Source of the DNA: Liolophura sinensis | Lineage: Eukaryota; Mollusca; Polyplacophora; Chitonida; Chitonidae | Length of the DNA stretch: 64,000 bases | Direction of reading: 5' to 3' | NCBI RefSeq assembly: GCF_032854445.1 | Contig: NC_088301.1 | Coordinates: 23,160,226-23,224,225, forward strand | Shown here: positions 58,109-64,000 of the stretch, in pieces | How the letters are laid out: every line of letters begins with the position of its first letter | How positions within the stretch are numbered: position 1 is the first letter of the stretch | The notes under the pieces: generated by a model | The model's input: only the letters and a program-made list of their open reading frames with translations | Databases searched by the model: none | Told to the model about the DNA's origin: nothing | Program-made: the position numbers and the translations under genes

Positions 58109-58719
58109 AGACACAAGTACACACAATTCTAGTCGTCATATGATTGAAAAATTGTTAATTGTTGAGGTCGCGTGTTCGAATACAGCTTTTGCTGACGTGG
58201 CTGCGGCTTTAAGTCAGGTTTGTCAGGAGCCTTGCCACTCCGGACACACACCACTTCCTCCATTCAATAAAAGGACCACTGTCGTAAAAGACAAATCCTT
58301 GAGTATATCTTAAACACCAGATTAAATAAATCAATAAATCTAGAATATATAGTGCCATAAAAGAGAGAAAAGGTATATAGATGGTCATTTATTCTCGCAA
58401 TGAACAAGTGTATTCATGCAATGGCTTTAAAGATGAAGCGCTAATTTGTGTATACTTGAATCTGGTTTCAAATGACATACTTTACTTAATATATATTTTA
58501 CACGTGAATATAAACTGTGCTCATTGCAGTTTCATGAAAGGCTGTTTCATCTCACCTTCAGAATGCATTTATTTTTGTTCGAGAAATCAGATTTTTTCAA
58601 ACAGAGTAACTGTTTTAAAAACTTGGTTTTCTGTGATGTGTCAGATGACAACTATACTGTTTTTACCCTGTCTTTGCCTTTATAGTTTTCAAATATCCAT
58701 TTTATCGTATATATCATTT

Positions 58720-58810
58720 CAAATGAGGTATATGTATATATTTCGTTTCAAATGAGGTATATGTATATATTTCATTTCAAATGAGGTATATGTATATATT
58801 TCATTTCACA
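58720..58810. repeat. 33-bp tandem repeat, three copies, unit B
   Basis: 'tttcaaatgaggtatatgta' + 'tatatttcat' repeated three times; a single copy at the matching place in A (38607-38640). Confidence 0.85.
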
Positions 58811-59049
58811 TCGTATATACATGAATGCGAGGGGTATGACATAAATTCACGGTGGACTATCTTGTGTCATTTTGCTGTACTGTCACCAAACCCGCCCAGA
58901 CAAACAAAACCTGGAGTCTGCGAATGGTTAGCTTGTGTTGTGTAGGTTATAAAAACAGGCGTGGCGTGCTAGCCAAAAGGGCTGAAATGTGGCCTCGCCC
59001 AGTTATTTACAGCTTTTATAACAGTCGTGCTAAGGTACCAGGAGCCAGT

Positions 59050-59811
59050 AGTTCGGAAGTGTATATAGGTTAATGCAGGCTTAAATCTTAATACCAGCCT
59101 CATTCCAATACAAAGTAAATAATATTTTAGTCTGTAGTTTTAATACCGGGATTAGGCTCTAATACACTTTTGAATGACTGGGCCCTGGACGGACGAGGGG
59201 ATAATATCACATTTACTACACTGTATCCAGTTATCACCACAGGACACACAGGTGCGGGTTCAAACTTTGCACAGTCCTCCGCAATCACTGTTGCTTAGGC
59301 CTTGTTGACGGTATCAAATCAACGAGACTCGTTGGCCGTTTGTGCAGGCCAACGTTCATGGAAGACAACTTGTCGTCGAACTGTTTGAAGATTTAAAAAG
59401 CAGATTTCACTCTATACCAAGTCTACAGTTTTATACTTAGCCCAAAAATTAATGCCAAACAGTGTATTAAATATGAACTAAGTGTGCCGCTGTTATACTT
59501 TGGAATTTGGCTAACTGTATTGGCTGCTGAATTTGGCTAAAGTCTTAATTATACAGTTTGACTTAATACCAGCTAATACGCTTTCGAACAAGTGGACCCA
59601 GCAATATGGTGTACATATCTATATGGGTCCAGTTGTTCGATAGAGTAATAGCTAATACTTTATATTTAAAATTTTAGCAAAACTCAGAAGCCAATGCAAT
59701 TATCCAAAGTCAGAGTATAATTGCAGCAGGTGTAGTCTGGGATAATTTCAACATTGAAGAATTGGCTTAATCTTGTATTAAATCTTATAACAGTTTTGAA
59801 CAAGCGGGTCC
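59050..59811. mobile_element. Cluster of MITE-like elements, unit B
   Basis: Counterpart of 38885-39601; the best element is 59625-59811 with ends 'gggtccagttgttcgatag' and 'tttgaacaagcgggtcc'. Confidence 0.65.
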
Positions 59812-59999
59812 TGTATGTGTGGGATACTTAGTCAGAGGCTTACGAAAGGTCACTGGTTTCTTCCAACCATGCATGCATGAAACTATCCGCTATCATTTAT
59901 ATGTTTCTTTTAAGTCCATAAATTAAATTTATTCAGATGGCGAGGAGTCATTAAATAGATGTGTGTACATATATGTCTTAGTGTGACAGGGCGAGTCCA

Positions 60000-60145
60000 A
60001 AGTGCCGCCGCCACTGATTTATCATGCTGAAAATACCAGACATGGTCCCCCACCCAGTCAGATTATACTGACGCCGGGGCCAATCAGAAGTTTCCTTGCC
60101 CTAAAACCTCTCAGCGCTGAGCGTTAAGCGAGGCAGCAGCAAGTA
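60000..60145 (+). repeat. Dispersed SINE-like repeat, unit B
   Basis: Counterpart of 39770-39945. Confidence 0.7.
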
Positions 60146-61139
60146 CCATTTTTAAAGTCTTTGGTGCATGCTTTGTGTGTCTTGGTAATGCGTTTCTCTG
60201 AAAGTATACTTTATACATACACTGGAATACTGTGTGATATTTATAGCACATTTGTCGTTAAATTCTAATTACAGTGGAAGTATTCAGGGCAGAATGGACG
60301 GAGGGAAGGACGGACGGACAGACGGAGTTTAAACGTATATAGCCCCCTTCCCCCGTACCAGTCAGGAAGTAGTTGATATATTTCACAAATCCTGACATGT
60401 CAAATCTATACACTCCACCAATTCTAACAGCGTAAACTTGAACAGAATTACGATCACCCCGGACAGTCATGGGAGTATAAAGTGTTTGCTGTCTGTGTTT
60501 GCTGTCGTTTTATTGCTTCTATAATAGTAAATTTCGTGTACTCCGTTGCCTGATTATTCTCGAGTATATATGCTGTTCTTCTATTGCTCCTACAGTATAC
60601 CGTTTGCTCTCCGTGGCGTGATATATACCTGTCTAATATGTCAAACTTTATTAATTCTTTAACGATAAAAGTGAAGGTTTGAACTGTTACAAGGAAGTTG
60701 CGTTTTCCAAATAAGGGGGGACGGGACCCTATAGTTCAACACATTACCGGTATGTGCTCTCCTTTATGCAGAGTTTGGATCAATTCTGCCTTCAAAGCGA
60801 AGTGGTCATGTTCAGTGTTTACCGTAGCGAGGAATCGTGAGGACGCTTCATATAGACATTTCTGTTATCTGTATACAGCGTGTGTACTGAAGCAACGCAA
60901 TATCGTGACCCGCTCGTTCTCAGAGTATATCCCGTATATGAATGATGTGTTAACTCGGAATGCTTTAAGGTTTATGATTAATTTTTTTGAATGATTAATT
61001 TCTTAAATCTTACATATACAGATCTGTGTGCAAAATTTAAAAAAAGGAAAGCATTTAACAGATCTCTGTGTTGGCAAGGATTGAATGCTTGGGGTTTACC
61101 GCCGTGCATAACAATTTTTCAGTCATATGAGGACGAGTG

Positions 61140-61290
61140 CTGAAGCCAGTGAAGTATCATGCCGAAGACACCAGACATGACACCTCGCCCAGTCACATTA
61201 TACTGACACCGGGCCAAGCAGTCCTGTTTCCTTGCTCTAACCTCTTACTGCCGAGAGCAAGGCGAAGGCAGCAACAAGTACCATTTTAAA
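61140..61290 (+). repeat. Dispersed SINE-like repeat, unit B
   Basis: Counterpart of 40978-41135. Confidence 0.7.
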
Positions 61291-61774
61291 GACGTTTTAT
61301 GATGTTTGTATGTGGGTAACACATTTCTGTGTTGAATGAAACAACACAAGTTGTTGTGTTAGAGTTCAACACATATGATTTTTGTGTATCCACTAGATTT
61401 AATAGAGTTATAGCATTACAAAATAGCGAATCATTGTGTAAACAGGTAATTCAATGGTGACGTAACAAACTTCGACAAAGCCACATTTGTCAGATCTTCC
61501 AAAGGTCTTCTAGTGACAATAAAACAGTTTCTGAAACAAAAACATACATTCCTCAGATATCCAAAAGGGCTGAGCATTTCAGCATTTCTTGACATTTTCA
61601 CCTCACATTTCAGAATGGCTGTATCACATTTGTGGTGTTATTAAGGTGCACACGTAACAGAAAGGAAACATAACAGTACAAGATAACCAGAACAATTCAT
61701 TTCAATCATTTACATGCACAGAGCTATTTTACCCAGATTTATGTATATATATGAAAAATATGAAAAAAAATAAA

Positions 61775-63335
61775 AACGCCTTCTCAACTTTTACATTCTG
61801 TTATATTCCAACTGCAGTTTCAAACTTCATGTATTTTCAAGGAATATGAATATGAATGTCCACAGGGATCTTTACATAGCATATGTGTTACCAGTAACTA
61901 AGGAACATCTTACGTACATGTCGAAACAGGCAGTTGTTTAGTTACATGGCATAATACATGGATAAATTGTTGCTGGGAACAAGTTCGTAATTTATAAAGC
62001 TGTTAAGTAGCGAACAATAGAAAAATCAGTACTTAAGAGTGTCTAATATGACGTAATAATATGAGAGTGCTGTATATGTTGTATTCATTGACCAGAAATA
62101 GACCAGAGGAACGGTCCGTGGCCTATGTTGGTAAAAATCGCTTGTCTTCCAATCGTTAGAACACAGGTTTTATGGCCAGGGAATTTGCCCCACGCCTCCA
62201 ACGAATTTTTCAGTATTTATGGCGTTTTGGCGTCTTGGCGTCTTGGCGTTTATAGAGCCATTAAAGACCACAATCGTCTGGCACGCTTACTTGCGCCCTC
62301 CACGTGAGAATGTTAATGTCAGTAACTTATCAAAGGTCAGTGGTTTACGCCGAACACCCTGAGTTCCTCCACCCATAGAACTCACCGCTAAGGTATAGGT
62401 GAAACACTGGTGTGTCATGGACATTTCTATATACACCTACAGACATATAACAGTTGCAAAGGCTTATTTTTCGTGTTGTTGTACACCAACGTCGTATATA
62501 TCAGTTTATTATATCACTTAGTTTTTGGCATACATTCCCTCATCTCTGAATTTTAGACATAATATTCTTCGTTTCACATTACAAGCATTTATGGTGAGTA
62601 TGTTGAATCTGGCCATAAGCTATATCAGTTCTGTTTTTACGCTCTACATGTACATGTACAGGGAGAGAGAGCTACTCGCATATTCTGAGTGCGAAGGAAA
62701 ACACCAATCAGATAAATAAATAAATAAATCTGTTGATGGTCTTACCTTACCAACTGCTGGGACTTTTGCAGTGGCACTGTTCTTGTCTCTGATTGTTCAT
62801 ATAGCTTACAACTGCCAGACTGCAGCAGTTCTACTCTGCATATCCGACTGCATATGTAATACACCGCAATGGCGTTATAAGAGCTTTCTGGTTTCACGGT
62901 TTTAGTTTTGCAGATATTGCAAATAATTCCACCTTTACATCCATGGTAACGTATTGCGCAGCTCATAACTATTGATCTAACAAATACACCTAGCAAAACA
63001 GCCACGCTGAGAGCAAAGCTGTAAAAATCCTGACTAGTCCTGAGAATGATAATTGTGGGGGTCATATTTCACTGTTTACACAATGACGGCTTACCCCGGC
63101 TCACCTATACAACTAAAGGTTTTCGTAAATAGTATATCAGGTCATTTACAACACCCCTGGGTTATTCTGATGGGCGATGGAGGTAGGGGTGATTATGATT
63201 GGTGGATAGAGCGAGCACGTACGATGACATCATGGTGTGACGTCAGAGGGCTTGGTATGACTTTATGGCGTTTGATTATAGAAAGCGATGCACAGACTCG
63301 TCACTTGCTCTTTGGGCTTTGCACAATGCTGTCTT
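61775..63335. repeat. Right-end segment, unit B copy
   Basis: Counterpart of 1529-3327 and 41600-43120. It shares with copy 0 the stretch 'tcagtaacttatcaaaggtc' onward (62320-62410) that A lacks, but shares with A the absence of the 415-bp stretch of copy 0. Confidence 0.85.
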
Positions 63336-64000
63336 ACATCCCCGTTTTACCATGCCGCGAAACAAGATCAAACACGCGATGAGAGGCAGTTCCTCTTGTG
63401 TGAACAAAGATTTCGGCACGACACAACCTGATGAGAAGAAGGCTAACTTCACACACGTTTTGCCGGCGTATCCGTCCGGACTGACTCTTTGATCCTTTTG
63501 CTGGAGGCTCTGGCTATGGTAGGACAATGTCTTCCCCAACCGACACCTCAGAGTATCGACACCATTAGCGCTACCCATGCCTCCATTCCCACCCCCCACC
63601 GGCACTGCTAGCAGCAGTACGCCAACCACGCCACCTCCCCTGTATATAATTACTGTTCTTGTTGTTTTGGGTCATGTTCACTTAAGTTGGCAATGTGTAC
63701 CACACCTGGTGACTATGGACATTTTACAATTTTTCTTGTTAAAACGGGTGGAAGATAACACCGCCACCACTACTCACCAATGAATCAACCAACGGGACAA
63801 TGTCTCCACTTTGAACATGGAATATTGCGACGGTGTGCATATCGGTAACACCTGTATCGTCAATATCCACCATTACATGAATGACCTATTGAACTTTGAC
63901 GGCAAACACAACCTTGTGATTGTTTTTTTTTGTTTGAAACGTTCACCAAGTGAACTTGCACTTAGCTTTGACCACACATTTCAACTTTGACCTCGTACTG

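Overview
This is a AT-rich animal nuclear window, most likely from a mollusc or another marine lophotrochozoan. Genes are split by GT..AG introns. A tRNA-headed SINE with the core 'gtgttttacgccgtactc' recurs many times, a repeat that I associate with molluscan genomes. Gene families with invertebrate expansions are present (IRG GTPase, DUF229), along with decayed Tc1, hAT and Polinton elements. No prokaryotic operon structure is visible.

Left 23 kb, mostly single copy. A decayed Tc1/mariner transposon (99-1121) and a TA microsatellite precede a 1.8-kb partial copy (about 1529-3327) of a block that recurs twice to the right. A single-exon immunity-related GTPase (IRG) gene lies at 6672-7892, downstream of a diverged tandem duplication of its own upstream DNA. 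A pair of about 235-bp inverted repeats (8508-8743 and 12699-12934) brackets about 4 kb without a recognisable gene. Next come an hAT transposase fragment (13822-14105) with a 38-bp tandem array, then several spliced minus-strand exons (17161-22418). Some of these encode strand-helix modules that look like small ferredoxin-fold (alpha/beta-barrel) domains.

Right 40.6 kb. This part is two direct copies of one unit of about 20.5 kb: unit A (about 23355-43875) and unit B (about 43876 to beyond 64000). In order, the unit carries a Polinton/Maverick fossil (integrase and capsid remnants), a 65-bp satellite interrupted by a 138-bp palindrome, a minus-strand coiled-coil gene with an internally duplicated exon pair, a minus-strand histone H2A gene, a minus-strand DUF229 sulfatase-like gene, then MITE and SINE-like repeats. 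Sampled stretches look about 95% alike by eye.

The units are damaged in complementary ways. A keeps an intact H2A with a canonical histone 3' stem-loop and the first visible coiled-coil exon, but has lost about 2.4 kb containing nearly all of DUF229. B keeps the DUF229 body, with three apparent one-base frameshifts, but has lost about 2.0 kb. That loss removes the H2A tail, its stem-loop and the coiled-coil first exon, and leaves a chimeric H2A reading frame. A SINE with an 11-bp target duplication sits in the A Polinton fossil and is absent from B.

The main question is whether A and B are a real young tandem duplication or two divergent haplotypes placed end to end by the assembler. I see no clear sign of an undescribed molecular system. 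The best candidates for new biology are the ferredoxin-fold repeat gene, the coiled-coil gene with duplicated exons, and the orphan H2A variant ending in Ser-Gln.
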